A DNA stretch of 64,000 nt, from positions 4,836,001-4,900,000 of the forward strand of contig NZ_CP042437.1 of assembly GCF_007971525.1 (NCBI RefSeq), read 5' to 3'. The translations under genes were made by a program, and so were the position numbers. The notes under the pieces were generated by a model. It was not told the DNA's origin. It did not search any database and saw nothing but the letters and a program-made list of their open reading frames with translations. This stretch comes from Mucilaginibacter ginsenosidivorax. Its GTDB lineage: Bacteria > Bacteroidota > Bacteroidia > Sphingobacteriales > Sphingobacteriaceae. Shown here piece by piece: positions 34,332 to 43,614 of the stretch (the stretch's first letter is position 1; each line of letters begins with the position of its first letter).

Positions 34332-34360
34332 AAGGGAGGTAATTTTACCTCCTTTTCTGT
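34332..34360 (+). terminator. Terminator after DUF4142 gene
   Basis: GGAGGTAA (34335-34342) pairs with TTACCTCC (34345-34352), extended by A-U pairs on each side, then TTTTCTGTTTTT. Confidence 0.8.
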
Positions 34361-34403
34361 TTTTATACCTATTTTAGGGCTTAACAACAGATTGGCCCGC
34401 CCT

Positions 34404-36827
34404 ATGAAAAAAGTTTACCTGCTCTTTTTAGCCTTATTGGTTTTTATTTCGAATGTTAAAGCCCAACAAACCGATGAAATTACCGCCAAAACAAAAGGCT
34501 TTACCAAATACAAAGGCTACTTCAACTTTTATTGGGATGAGAAAACCGGGAAGATCTTTTTAGAGATTGATAAATTTGACCAGGAGTTTCTGTACGTAAA
34601 CTCGATGCCTGCGGGTGTTGGATCAAACGACCTGGGTTTGGATAGGGGGCAAATTGGTGGCAGCCGCATAGTAAAATTCATTAAGAGCGGCCCTAAAGTA
34701 TTGCTGATGCAACCCAATTATAGCTACCGGGCTATCAGTAATAATGCCGATGAGCGTAAATCTGTAGAAGAAGCCTTTGCACAATCGGCTATTTGGGGTA
34801 CTACGGTTGTAGCCCAGGATGGCAATAAGGTTTTGGTTGATTTTACACCCTTTTTGCTGCGCGATAGCCATAAAATTGCCGACAGATTGAATGATAATAA
34901 CCAGGGTAGTTTTAGTTTTGATGATGGCCGGTCGGCGGTGTATTTACCCAATACAAAAAGCTTTCCTGATAATTCGGAATTTGAGGCCACTATTACCCTG
35001 GCCGGAAAAGGCAAAGGCTACGAGATTAGCTCGGTAACGCCCGATCCTAATGCTGTTACCGTAAGGATGCACCAGTCGTTTATAAAACTACCTGACGATG
35101 GCTATAAAAAGCGAAACTTCGATCCGCGATCAGGCTATTATGATGTGGAGTATATGGATTACGCTACGCCTATTGATGAGCCTATCATGAAACGGATGCT
35201 TACCCGTCACCGGTTGGAAAAAAAGGACCCTGCTGCGGCAATTAGTGAACCCGTAAACCCCATCATTTATTATGTCGACCGTGGCGCGCCCGAACTTGTG
35301 CGCAACGCCCTGGTAGAAGGCGCCAGCTGGTGGAACCAGGCTTTCGAGGCTGCCGGGTATAAAAACGCTTTCCAGGTTAAATTACTGCCTGAGGATGCCG
35401 ACCCTATGGACATCCGCTACAATATTATCCAGTGGATCCACCGCTCAACCAGGGGATGGTCATACGGCGAATCGATTGATGACCCGCGTACAGGCGAAAT
35501 TATTAAAGGACAGGTTTCCCTTGGCTCCCTGCGCGACAGACAGGATTTCCTGATTGCCGAAGGATTGGTTCAGCCTTATGAAGATGGAAAGCCAACAAGT
35601 GATAAAATGCTGAAAATGGCCCTCGCCCGGTTACGGCAATTGGCAGCCCACGAGGTTGGTCATACCCTGGGCTTGCAGCATAATTTTACCGCGAGTGTAA
35701 ATGGCAGGGCATCTGTAATGGATTATCCGCCACCGGTTATTAGCCTGGTTGCAGATGGTACTATCGACCTGAGCAAAGCTTATCGCACCGAAATTGGCGA
35801 ATATGACAAACGCGCCATCCTTTATGGTTACCAGGATTTTGCCAAAGGCACAAATGAGGATGAAGTTTTAAAAGGCATCATTACCGAAACCATTAAACAA
35901 GGCTTTTTATTTATATCTGACGATGATGCCCGGCCTGCCGGCAGCGCTCACCCGCAAGCCCATTTATGGGACAGCGGCACCAATGCCGCCGATGAACTTA
36001 ACCGCCTGATGGCATTACGCAAACATGTGCTGGATAATTTTTCGGAAAAAGCCATTCGGCAGGATGCGCCGATGGCCACGCTGGAAGAGGTATTGGTACC
36101 GATGTACCTGATTCACCGTTTCCAGGCCGAGGCTGCTTCGAAAATGATAGGAGGCTTATATTATACTTTCGCACTTAAAAACGATGGGCAAACCATTACT
36201 AAATTTGTGCCCCCTGCCGAGCAATGGAAGGCTTTTAATGCGCTGATGGGTACCATCAGCCCCGATGCACTGGCACTGCCCGAAAAGTTGATAGAGAAAA
36301 TACCACCGCGCCCCATTGGTTATCCCCGTACAAGGGAAACCTTCAAATCGCATACCGGCCTGACTTTTGATCCGATGGCTGCTGCAGAATCTGCCGCCGC
36401 TGCAACCTTATCGTTCATGTTGCAACCCGAACGGGCCGCCAGGCTGGTTGAATACCAATCGCGCGATAATACCCAGCCGGGCCTTTTACCTGTTTTGAAC
36501 AAACTGGTAGCCCAAACCTGGAAAGCCCCGCAACCAGCAGGCTATAAAGGCGAGCTGCAACGCCTGGTAAATAACCTTGCCCTTAGGCAGATATTAACCC
36601 TGGCGGCCACAACCAGCGCCCCTGAAAGCGTTCGTGGTATTGCTTTACTCCAGATAGATGACCTTAAAAAGTGGATGAAAACAGCTACGCTTACTGCCGC
36701 AGGTAACAGTAAAGCTAATTTGCTGTTCGGCTTATCACAAATCAATGAGTTTGAGAAAAATCCCGATAAATTTCAACCCGCACCGGTGCTGAATATGCCG
36801 GATGGATCGCCGATTGGGATGGATTAA
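34404..36827 (+). CDS. Zinc-dependent metalloprotease (DUF5117/DUF5118 type)
   Basis: An 807-residue secreted protease with a signal peptide ending VKAQ. The catalytic motif is HEVGHTLGLQH (from residue 416), a metzincin-type HExxHxxGxxH. An N-terminal DUF5117 domain contains KFDQEFLYVNSMPAGVGSNDLG and RGAPELVRNALVEGASWWN precedes the active site. A long helical C-terminal region (about 600-807) follows. The start is ATG 34404 rather than TTG 34392. These proteins are periplasmic or cell-surface proteases common in Bacteroidota. The substrates are unknown. Confidence 0.92.
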   Translation: MKKVYLLFLALLVFISNVKAQQTDEITAKTKGFTKYKGYFNFYWDEKTGKIFLEIDKFDQEFLYVNSMPAGVGSNDLGLDRGQIGGSRIVKFIKSGPKVLLMQPNYSYRAISNNADERKSVEEAFAQSAIWGTTVVAQDGNKVLVDFTPFLLRDSHKIADRLNDNNQGSFSFDDGRSAVYLPNTKSFPDNSEFEATITLAGKGKGYEISSVTPDPNAVTVRMHQSFIKLPDDGYKKRNFDPRSGYYDVEYMDYATPIDEPIMKRMLTRHRLEKKDPAAAISEPVNPIIYYVDRGAPELVRNALVEGASWWNQAFEAAGYKNAFQVKLLPEDADPMDIRYNIIQWIHRSTRGWSYGESIDDPRTGEIIKGQVSLGSLRDRQDFLIAEGLVQPYEDGKPTSDKMLKMALARLRQLAAHEVGHTLGLQHNFTASVNGRASVMDYPPPVISLVADGTIDLSKAYRTEIGEYDKRAILYGYQDFAKGTNEDEVLKGIITETIKQGFLFISDDDARPAGSAHPQAHLWDSGTNAADELNRLMALRKHVLDNFSEKAIRQDAPMATLEEVLVPMYLIHRFQAEAASKMIGGLYYTFALKNDGQTITKFVPPAEQWKAFNALMGTISPDALALPEKLIEKIPPRPIGYPRTRETFKSHTGLTFDPMAAAESAAAATLSFMLQPERAARLVEYQSRDNTQPGLLPVLNKLVAQTWKAPQPAGYKGELQRLVNNLALRQILTLAATTSAPESVRGIALLQIDDLKKWMKTATLTAAGNSKANLLFGLSQINEFEKNPDKFQPAPVLNMPDGSPIGMD

Positions 36828-36884
36828 GAAAAATGATAAATCTACGATTACGATAAGCCCTTGAAAATCTTTGCTCTTTTTCAT

Positions 36885-36964
36885 GGCATTCCCTGCGGGC
36901 CGCGCTTTACGCTCATACGCGCACAAGGCCTTAAGCGCGAGGCCGGTATCCGCTGCAATCGCTA
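36885..36964 (-). repeat. Family E GC-rich structured repeat
   Basis: Read on the minus strand it contains AGCGATTGCAGCGGATACCG and GCGCTTAAGGCC. The same order of words (GCGGATACyGGCC, then TAAGGCC) occurs on the plus strand at 54590-54712. It is GC-rich compared with the surrounding spacer. Confidence 0.65.
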
Positions 36965-36971
36965 ATGCTTT

Positions 36972-37112
36972 GTCTGAATCGGAATTAAACGAATTATAGA
37001 ATTAACAGAATTTTAAAAGCAAATTCGAGTAAATCTAAAAATTCGTTTAGTAATTCAGGTTCAGGCAAAATTCTGTTAATTCTCTAATTTTGAAAAATTC
37101 TGGTTCAGACAA
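36972..37112. repeat. Family B AT-rich element with terminal inverted repeats
   Basis: Ends are TGTCTGAATCGGAATT and AATTCTGGTTCAGACA, inverted with three mismatches. The interior is built of GAATTAACAGAATT and AAATTC words. It is the longest copy, about 140 bp, and lies between two convergent genes. Confidence 0.75.
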
Positions 37113-39420
37113 ATCTTACCGCCATCTCCTCTTTCACAAAATCAACAACCTTATCATTTGCCCCTCTTTCAAATCCATGCCAAACAATACTTAGTTTATC
37201 AAACCTCGAAAAAAACATCCCCTCAACTGCCGATAATGTGACGCTTTTTTTCTTCGGATCAAATCTAATGGTACGTTTATAATAAGCCCCCTGCTCATAA
37301 TCGTAAGACGATCCGTCATCTTCATAATACAAAAAATCAGTGGCTTCTTTGCCATTCCAGATGTGGAGTTGCAAGATTCCATCGCCTTTAGCGGCGGTAC
37401 TTTGCGTTATGCTTTGTATTGGTATAATTGCACCTGCTTTTACAAATACCGGTAAGTCAGTTAATGGCGATGCTACTTTTACAATTTTACCACCTTTGAG
37501 TTTTTCGCCGGTACTTAATTGGTACCAGTTGCCTTTGGGTAGGTAAACATCGGTTGTTAGTTTATCGCTTTCAACCGGCGCAACCAACAAGGCATCGCCA
37601 AACATAAACTGATTTTGAAAACGTTCGAAATATACTTTCTCGTCAAACGGAAACCCGATGGCCAATGTACGGCTAATGGGCAGGCCCGTTTGTGTGGATT
37701 GATAAAAGGCCGAATAAATGTAGGGGAGTAGCTTATACCGTTGCTCAATATCTTTTTTGATAATCTGCTCATTAGCATCACCCCATTCCCATGGTTCGCG
37801 CATTTTGCTGCCCTTTATGGCATGATTACGAAACATCGGCGTGTATATACCCAACGAGTTCCATCGTACCATTAGCTCGGGCGTTGGGTTGGCGCTAAAA
37901 CCGCCGATATCTACGCCGGTAAAAGCCATGCCGGTAATACCAAGGCTGTTTACCAAACGCTGGCCCAAAAGCATGTGCTCGTCTGTGCCGGTATTATCTC
38001 CCGTCCAAACGGCCGAATAGCGCTGTGTGCCGGCGTATGCAGCCCGGGTGAGTACAAATGGTCGTTTGTTATTCAGTAGTTTTCTTGTGCCCCCGTAAGT
38101 GGCCCTGGCCATTTGCATACCATAGGCATTACGTACTTCGGGCATATATTTATCAGCAAATTTTACCATCCATGGGATGTTTTGTCCCCAGGCTGCCGGT
38201 TCGTTCATATCGTTCCAAAAGCCGTCTACACCAACATCGGTCAACGCGGTAAAAGCTGCTCCCCACCACTCACGTACATCATCCCTGAAAAAATCGGGGA
38301 AGTGGCAGCGCCCTGGCCAAACGTATCCGGTATAATTTTCACCATCGGGATATTTGGCAAAATAATCGTTAGCTACGCCTTCATCATATTGCTTATAGCC
38401 TTCTTCAATCTTTATTCCCGGATCAACTATGGTAACCAAATGAAAGCCCATCTTTTTTAGCTCGTTCATCATGGCCTGTGGATCAGAAAAAGTTTTTTTG
38501 TTCCAGGTGAAAATTTTGAAGCCCTCCATATAGTCAATGTCGCAATACATCACATCGGCCGGGATCTTTTTTTTGCGAAAGGTTTTGGCAATTTTTAACA
38601 CCTCTTTGGCGCTCATATAACTCCAGCGGCACTGCTGGTAACCAAGGCTCCATAATGGGGGCATTTCCATACGGCCGGTGAGCCAGGTATAATCCTCAAT
38701 AATTTTCGCCACACCCTGCGCGCCGAAAAAATAATAGTTCATGTCGCCGCCATCGGCACCAAACCAGCTCATTTCATCATCCGTAGTGGCACCAAAATCG
38801 AAATAGCTTTTGTGGGTATTGTCCAGAAACAAACCATAGGTTAGCCCGCTATGCAGGCCGATAAAAAACGGAAACGTTTTGTATAAAGGGTCGCTTTTGT
38901 TATTGTAGTCAACAGCGTCGGTATTCCAGTTAACGTACGATGTTCCGCGCCGGTCAAGATTGCCTGCTTTCTCGCCCAAGCCAATGAACTTTTCATCGGC
39001 GTATAATTTACGGTAAGTAACTACACGCCCGCCTTGCCAGTTGGTGCCAAAACGATTATCGTCCTGGCTTATCGGCTTGCCGTCGGCCGTAAAAAAGTTA
39101 AATCTCAGCGGTGATTTTTGAATACGGAGTTTTATAGCGGTGGTATTGATTTCGATAGCATCGGCTGATTCGGTAAACTCCAGGTGCGCATCAGCGTTAC
39201 GAATCACAGCATAAGAGCTATCCGGCTTACTATGCTTTTTACTGATATTAACCCGGATGATTGTCGGGCTGTAAACATACACCTTTGCTTCTGCTTCTAT
39301 TGTTTTAATGGTTAGCAAGCCGCCCTGCTGTTTAAAGCTTTGTACGTTCCCTAATATTTCTATTTCCATATGGTAACATGCCGGTGCAATTGATAGTAAG
39401 GCACAAAAAAGCAACGCCAT
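37105..39420 (-). CDS. Glycoside hydrolase family 31 alpha-glucosidase-type protein
   Basis: A 771-residue exported glycosidase. GVDGFWNDMNEP (about residue 400) holds the nucleophile Asp and VWTGDNTGTDEHM the general acid. An N-terminal DUF4968-type beta domain, a catalytic TIM barrel (about 220-560) and a C-terminal DUF5110-type domain with YYEDDGSSYDYEQG follow in order. The hydrophobic N-terminus MALLFCALLSIAPA is a plausible signal. It cleaves alpha-glucosidic or alpha-xylosidic bonds. No polysaccharide-utilisation partners are adjacent. Confidence 0.93.
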   Translation of the reverse strand: MALLFCALLSIAPACYHMEIEILGNVQSFKQQGGLLTIKTIEAEAKVYVYSPTIIRVNISKKHSKPDSSYAVIRNADAHLEFTESADAIEINTTAIKLRIQKSPLRFNFFTADGKPISQDDNRFGTNWQGGRVVTYRKLYADEKFIGLGEKAGNLDRRGTSYVNWNTDAVDYNNKSDPLYKTFPFFIGLHSGLTYGLFLDNTHKSYFDFGATTDDEMSWFGADGGDMNYYFFGAQGVAKIIEDYTWLTGRMEMPPLWSLGYQQCRWSYMSAKEVLKIAKTFRKKKIPADVMYCDIDYMEGFKIFTWNKKTFSDPQAMMNELKKMGFHLVTIVDPGIKIEEGYKQYDEGVANDYFAKYPDGENYTGYVWPGRCHFPDFFRDDVREWWGAAFTALTDVGVDGFWNDMNEPAAWGQNIPWMVKFADKYMPEVRNAYGMQMARATYGGTRKLLNNKRPFVLTRAAYAGTQRYSAVWTGDNTGTDEHMLLGQRLVNSLGITGMAFTGVDIGGFSANPTPELMVRWNSLGIYTPMFRNHAIKGSKMREPWEWGDANEQIIKKDIEQRYKLLPYIYSAFYQSTQTGLPISRTLAIGFPFDEKVYFERFQNQFMFGDALLVAPVESDKLTTDVYLPKGNWYQLSTGEKLKGGKIVKVASPLTDLPVFVKAGAIIPIQSITQSTAAKGDGILQLHIWNGKEATDFLYYEDDGSSYDYEQGAYYKRTIRFDPKKKSVTLSAVEGMFFSRFDKLSIVWHGFERGANDKVVDFVKEEMAVRFV

Positions 39421-39814
39421 TAAGTTTTAATAGTTTTTATAAAAGTAAATCAGTATCGTGTCAACGATAAATTGACGGATAGTCTTCAGCCCAAAATCTT
39501 AAGTTCTAAGCCCAAAAAGAGAAAAAGCAACTTTAGACTTACGACTTATTACTATCGACTTAACACAAGCCAATTATGCCCTCATAACCGATGAACACCA
39601 AAAACGCATCGATGAACAGTTCATATTGAACTATCAAGGCATGGTAAGCCGCCGGATTGTGTGTTTTTAACAGTTTGTAGATTGTTATAAGCGGTTGGTC
39701 TATAACTACTTATAGCTTGTCTATTTGGTTTTAACAACTGCAAAAGATGTTGTTGTTTTGAATATTGAAAATAACAAACACATTTAAAAACAACATTTAA
39801 AAAATAAAAAGATC
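39421..39814. other. 394-bp intergenic region, no gene seen
   Basis: No coding potential. It holds words of the TAAGTTCTAAG / GACTTAAC low-complexity type (39508-39562) and a GTTATA / TATAAC inverted repeat (39684-39706), and is AT-rich toward the next gene. It probably contains the promoters of the two divergent genes, but no TAnnTTTG element was found. Confidence 0.5.
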
Positions 39815-40198
39815 ATGAAAAATTCAATCAAATTATCAGCATTATTCTTGTTATTAAGCGCAGGCATTTTTACTTCAGCAGCTGCCAATGCCAAAGGCCA
39901 TACCGAAAAAAGTAAAGATGTAATTACCGTATCGTCATTAAAACACGATCGTGGTGTTGCGGTAATCATTTCAAAATCTGAAGCCAGCAAATCATATGTA
40001 ACCATTTTTGACCAGGCAAACAATATTTTGATGGAAGACTTTTTGCCCAGCAAAGTTGAGGTAGAAAAAGGCTATGTGCTAACCAGCCTTGACAACGGCG
40101 ATTATAAATTCGAGATTAAATCAAACGACCAGGTGGTTATAAAAACCGTGCATGTTTACGATGAGAACAACAAAAAGAGATTCTTCTTTGTTGACTAA
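39815..40198 (+). CDS. Small secreted beta-strand protein, hypothetical
   Basis: A 127-residue exported protein. The signal peptide ends SAAANAKG. The mature part is a single beta-sandwich-like domain with alternating hydrophobic strands (VAVIISKSEASKSYVTIFD, DYKFEIKSNDQVVIKTVHVYD) resembling T9SS-tail or DUF3244-like small proteins, although I cannot assign it. The 394-bp upstream spacer gives it an isolated, probably individually regulated position, and it ends in an exceptional terminator. Confidence 0.7.
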   Translation: MKNSIKLSALFLLLSAGIFTSAAANAKGHTEKSKDVITVSSLKHDRGVAVIISKSEASKSYVTIFDQANNILMEDFLPSKVEVEKGYVLTSLDNGDYKFEIKSNDQVVIKTVHVYDENNKKRFFFVD

Positions 40199-40199
40199 T

Positions 40200-40264
40200 C
40201 CAGTTATATAAAAAGCAAAAAAGTCTGGCGACCCGCCAGACTTTTTTGCTTTTTATATAACTGG
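40200..40264. terminator. Bidirectional terminator with a perfect 31-bp stem
   Basis: 40200-40230 and 40234-40264 are perfect reverse complements around a 3-nt ACC loop. The stem core GTCTGGCG / CGCCAGAC is flanked by A6 and T6 tracts, giving a terminator on both strands between convergent genes (stops at 40198 and 40268). Confidence 0.93.
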
Positions 40265-40267
40265 AAT

Positions 40268-41170
40268 TTAATCCCAAAGCGTTGCCGGATAGGTGCCATT
40301 GGCAACCAGTTCCGAAATACTTTTTTGTACAATAGGTTTATCTTCTTTATAAGTAACACCAAACCATTTTGAGCCGGTAGGGATAACCTTAAATGACGCG
40401 ATATCTTCTTTGATCAGCTTATCGGCCACCAAAGGAATAAAAAATTCCGATTTTGGATTGTTTTCATTGGCGGCAACAAATTCCCTGAACATTTCTTCGC
40501 TTTGTTTGAAAACTGCCGGCGTAAAGCCCCAGAAATTCATCGATACGCGGGTATCATTGCTTAATGCATGTTCGCCCGTAGCATCTTTGTATGCAACGCT
40601 GCCATCTTCTTTAAAGTAAACTTCGGTACGCTCATTAATTTCAACCATATTGCCGGCATCATCAACTTTACAAACACCGCGCGATACCGATCCGTAGTCA
40701 GATAATGTCCTGTCAATCTGGTAGCCTATTAATGAGTAAGTATCATCAGTAACCTCGGTAGTTAAAAATTTGGCCATTTTTTCAAATGAGTCGTAACCAT
40801 AAAAATCGTCGGCGTTAATCACGCAAAAAGGCTCATTTACCTGGTTGCGTGCTGCCAGCACCGCGTGGGCAGTGCCCCAGGGTTTTGCGCGTTCAATTTC
40901 TTTATCAATGCCAAATGGCTTCAGGTCGAAACTTTGAAAAACGTAATCGGTTTCAATACGGCCCTTTAGTTTGGGTTCAAAAATAGCCTTAAAATTATCT
41001 GCAAATTCTTCGCGGATGATAAAGCTTACCTTACCAAAACCTGCTTTTATAGCATCATATATTGAATAATCGATTATGGTTTCTCCGTTGGGGCCAAAGC
41101 CGTCAACTTGTTTCATACTGCCGTAACGGCTGGCCATACCAGCGGCCAAAATAAGTAGCGTGGGTTTCAT
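40268..41170 (-). CDS. Sugar-phosphate nucleotidyltransferase (GalU/RfbA-like)
   Basis: A 300-residue nucleotidyltransferase. The N-terminal LILAAGMASRYGSMKQ is the nucleotide-binding loop. AKPWGTAHAVLAAR and INADDFYG supply the sugar-phosphate and metal sites. The best match is a UTP- or dTTP-dependent glucose-1-phosphate pyrophosphorylase-like family typical of Bacteroidota. The exact nucleotide and sugar are not deducible. Its C-terminus meets the 31-bp bidirectional terminator. Confidence 0.85.
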   Translation of the reverse strand: MKPTLLILAAGMASRYGSMKQVDGFGPNGETIIDYSIYDAIKAGFGKVSFIIREEFADNFKAIFEPKLKGRIETDYVFQSFDLKPFGIDKEIERAKPWGTAHAVLAARNQVNEPFCVINADDFYGYDSFEKMAKFLTTEVTDDTYSLIGYQIDRTLSDYGSVSRGVCKVDDAGNMVEINERTEVYFKEDGSVAYKDATGEHALSNDTRVSMNFWGFTPAVFKQSEEMFREFVAANENNPKSEFFIPLVADKLIKEDIASFKVIPTGSKWFGVTYKEDKPIVQKSISELVANGTYPATLWD

Positions 41171-41265
41171 AAGGATGTATATGTGGGGTACTTAGTTGCT
41201 AATATTATATTTTACTAATAGAATAAGGAAATGGTTTAAAATCAAAATTGTTTTAACCTGGTTAA

Positions 41266-42381
41266 TTATTTGATGTATCTGAAATCCTGGCCGGCTGTAA
41301 TGTTTAATAGTGTTTCGTAAATTAAACGGATAACGTTATCTACATCCTGTTTGTGGATCATCTCAACAGTGGTATGCATATAACGTAACGGCAATGAAAT
41401 TAACGCCGATGGCACACCATCATTTGAGTAAGCAAATGCATCGGTATCGGTACCTGTAGACCGTGAGGATGCCTGGCGCTGGAAAGGAATTTCGGCTTTT
41501 TGAGCAGTTTCTATCAGTAGTTTATTCAGGTTATTTTGTACAGCAGGAGCATATGATACTACCGGACCCCGACCGCAAGCTAGGTCGCCCTGTGTAATCT
41601 TGTTAATCATCGGCGTTTGGGTATCGTGGGTTACATCGGTAACAATGGCCACATTCGGTTTTATTTTATGGGCTATCATTTCGGCGCCACGCAAACCAAT
41701 CTCTTCCTGTACGGCATTTACAATGTACAGGCCAAATGGTAGTTTAATGTTGTTTTCCTTTAACAAACGGGCAACCTCGGCAATCATGAAGCCGCCGGCA
41801 CGGTTATCCAATGCGCGGCCAACATAGTAACGGTCGTTCAGGATCATAAACTCATCCTCATAAGTAATAACACAACCTACGTGAATGCCCAATTTTTCTA
41901 CCTCTTCCTTTGATGTGCATCCGCAATCTAAAAAGATGTTTTTAAGTGTTGGGGCCTCTTCCTTATCGCCGCCTGTACGGGTGTGTATTGCCGGCCAGCC
42001 AAATACTGCTTTCACAATGCCATTATCGGTATGTATGTTTACACGTTTTGAAGGCGCAATCTGGTGATCTGACCCTCCATTGCGGATAACGTATATTAAA
42101 CCATCGTTGGTAATGTAGTTTACAAACCATGAAATTTCATCGGCATGCGCTTCAATAACAACCTTATAATCGGCTTTTGGGTTAATAATACCAACCGCTG
42201 TACCATAGTTATCTACATAATGCGTATCGATGTATGGTTTCAGGTATTCCAACCATAATTCCTGGCCTTTCCATTCAAAACCGGTAGGCGAGGGGTTGTT
42301 AATATATTTTTCGAAAAAAGACAGTGAAGTTTCGTTTACAACTGAAATATGCGGAGTAGGATCTGATTTCTTTTTAGCCAT
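41266..42381 (-). CDS. M42-family metallopeptidase
   Basis: A 371-residue dinuclear-zinc aminopeptidase, forming tetrahedral dodecamers in characterised relatives. Metal ligands lie in IEAHADEISWFV, VGRALDNRAGG, EEIGLRGAEMIA (catalytic Glu-Glu) and VTDVTHDT, with a C-terminal His in RYMHTTVEMIH. The start is ATG 42381: a TATATTTG -7 element at 42421-42414 would start transcription near 42407, so the longer frame from TTG 42408 cannot be used fully. Cytosolic; degrades peptides. Confidence 0.93.
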   Translation of the reverse strand: MAKKKSDPTPHISVVNETSLSFFEKYINNPSPTGFEWKGQELWLEYLKPYIDTHYVDNYGTAVGIINPKADYKVVIEAHADEISWFVNYITNDGLIYVIRNGGSDHQIAPSKRVNIHTDNGIVKAVFGWPAIHTRTGGDKEEAPTLKNIFLDCGCTSKEEVEKLGIHVGCVITYEDEFMILNDRYYVGRALDNRAGGFMIAEVARLLKENNIKLPFGLYIVNAVQEEIGLRGAEMIAHKIKPNVAIVTDVTHDTQTPMINKITQGDLACGRGPVVSYAPAVQNNLNKLLIETAQKAEIPFQRQASSRSTGTDTDAFAYSNDGVPSALISLPLRYMHTTVEMIHKQDVDNVIRLIYETLLNITAGQDFRYIK

Positions 42382-42413
42382 TTTGTTTGAGTAACCTATA
42401 ATAAGCAATAAAG

Positions 42414-42421
42414 CAAATATA
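42414..42421 (-). promoter_or_regulatory. -7 promoter element of the M42 peptidase gene
   Basis: TATATTTG on the minus strand. It places transcription start downstream of the TTG at 42408 and supports ATG 42381. Confidence 0.55.
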
Positions 42422-42612
42422 ATAAAGCCATTGATATTGCCTCAAAATAACTTGCCATAATGGAAATAAATTGACGTTTTTATTGTTAATTTAATATCTC
42501 TACATCAGGAATTCATGTTTTTTTTAATTCATGTGGCAATTAAACCTTTTCATTATTTTTTTGTCATTAACTGTAAGCTTTACAGTAATCTGTAAGTATG
42601 GGATATTTACAA

Positions 42613-42620
42613 TATTTTTG
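42613..42620 (+). promoter_or_regulatory. -7 promoter element of lipoprotein gene
   Basis: TATTTTTG, 27 nt upstream of the GTG start at 42648. It argues against the longer frame from 42531. Confidence 0.45.
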
Positions 42621-42647
42621 AATTTTGATACCTTAATAAACCCCATC

Positions 42648-43562
42648 GTGAAACGATTTGCGCCTTTTTTTATCCTGATTGTTGTTTTTTTTACATCCTG
42701 CAGCATACCTCAATACGTTACCGTACCTGTTAATTATGGTCCTAAAATGGGCTTTAGCCGCGATAGTACTACCATTGTGGTGGTAAACCGTTATCAGCCC
42801 GATTCTGTTAAGATCAGGGATTACAGGCGAATAAATGTTTTGAAAAAAATGGCAGTTGTGTCGCTCCAAACTGCTGCCGACCAGCTGAAATATTTAAAAG
42901 GTGTACACGTCATCAACCTTGTCGATTCGATAAATTATGCTGTAAATACCGACTCGGTTAAGTTTTTGGCTGCCGCGAATAAAGCCAATTATGTTTTAGT
43001 ACTTAACGATGTTACTGCGGGCATTTACCCCGAAACGGTATATTATAATGGTGTAGCATCTAATTATTACGCTACTAAAATAAAAACCAACCTATCGTTA
43101 TTTGAGAGTAATGGAATTTATTCAAAAAAAATGGTAGGTATGGCCGAAGTGCCCCAGGATGAAGTTTATTCGGGTGGTTTTGCATCTTTATTTTACCGTT
43201 CATCATACAGGAGCAGTGTGCCCGCTGTAATAACGGCCACCCGCGAAGCTACGCTTGATGCCCTAAAAGATTATTTACCTTTCTCGATATCAAATGAACG
43301 GCCATTGTATGCCGATGACGGGCAGCTCGAATCGTCGGTAATGCAAATTAAAGCGGGCAAATTTGATGTAGCTTTTAAAATTTTAAACCCGCTGATAGAT
43401 GGTGCCGATGTCAAACTGGCCAGTAAAGCAGCTTATAACCTGGCAGTTGTTTACGAAGCCCAGGGCGACATTGAAGAAGCGCTTAAAACCGCCAAGCTAT
43501 CCAATCAAAAACACCCGAATGATTACGCTAAAGCTATCATTGTAGATTTGATGAAAGAGTAG
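42648..43562 (+). CDS. Lipoprotein with TPR-like C-terminus (possibly DUF6340)
   Basis: A 304-residue lipoprotein counted from GTG 42648. The signal peptide RFAPFFILIVVFFTSCS has lipobox FTSC. The middle region contains VVVNRYQPDSVKIRDYRR and TREATLDALKDYLPF. The C-terminus holds a tetratricopeptide-like repeat (AAYNLAVVYEAQGDIEEALKT). It resembles the DUF6340 lipoproteins of Bacteroidota, but I hold that assignment loosely. Probably outer-membrane anchored. Function unknown. Confidence 0.72.
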   Translation: MKRFAPFFILIVVFFTSCSIPQYVTVPVNYGPKMGFSRDSTTIVVVNRYQPDSVKIRDYRRINVLKKMAVVSLQTAADQLKYLKGVHVINLVDSINYAVNTDSVKFLAAANKANYVLVLNDVTAGIYPETVYYNGVASNYYATKIKTNLSLFESNGIYSKKMVGMAEVPQDEVYSGGFASLFYRSSYRSSVPAVITATREATLDALKDYLPFSISNERPLYADDGQLESSVMQIKAGKFDVAFKILNPLIDGADVKLASKAAYNLAVVYEAQGDIEEALKTAKLSNQKHPNDYAKAIIVDLMKE

Positions 43563-43582
43563 TTGGATATACTAAAAACAGT

Positions 43583-43590
43583 TAGTTTTG
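43583..43590 (+). promoter_or_regulatory. -7 promoter element of the GNAT gene
   Basis: TAGTTTTG, 24 nt upstream of ATG 43615. Confidence 0.5.
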
Positions 43591-43614
43591 CCTAAACAAT
43601 GTTAACTAAAATAA

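Noticed and set aside
42531..42647. Longer start for the lipoprotein gene
   Set aside because: The lipobox signal peptide begins at GTG 42648 and a -7 promoter element lies inside the extension.
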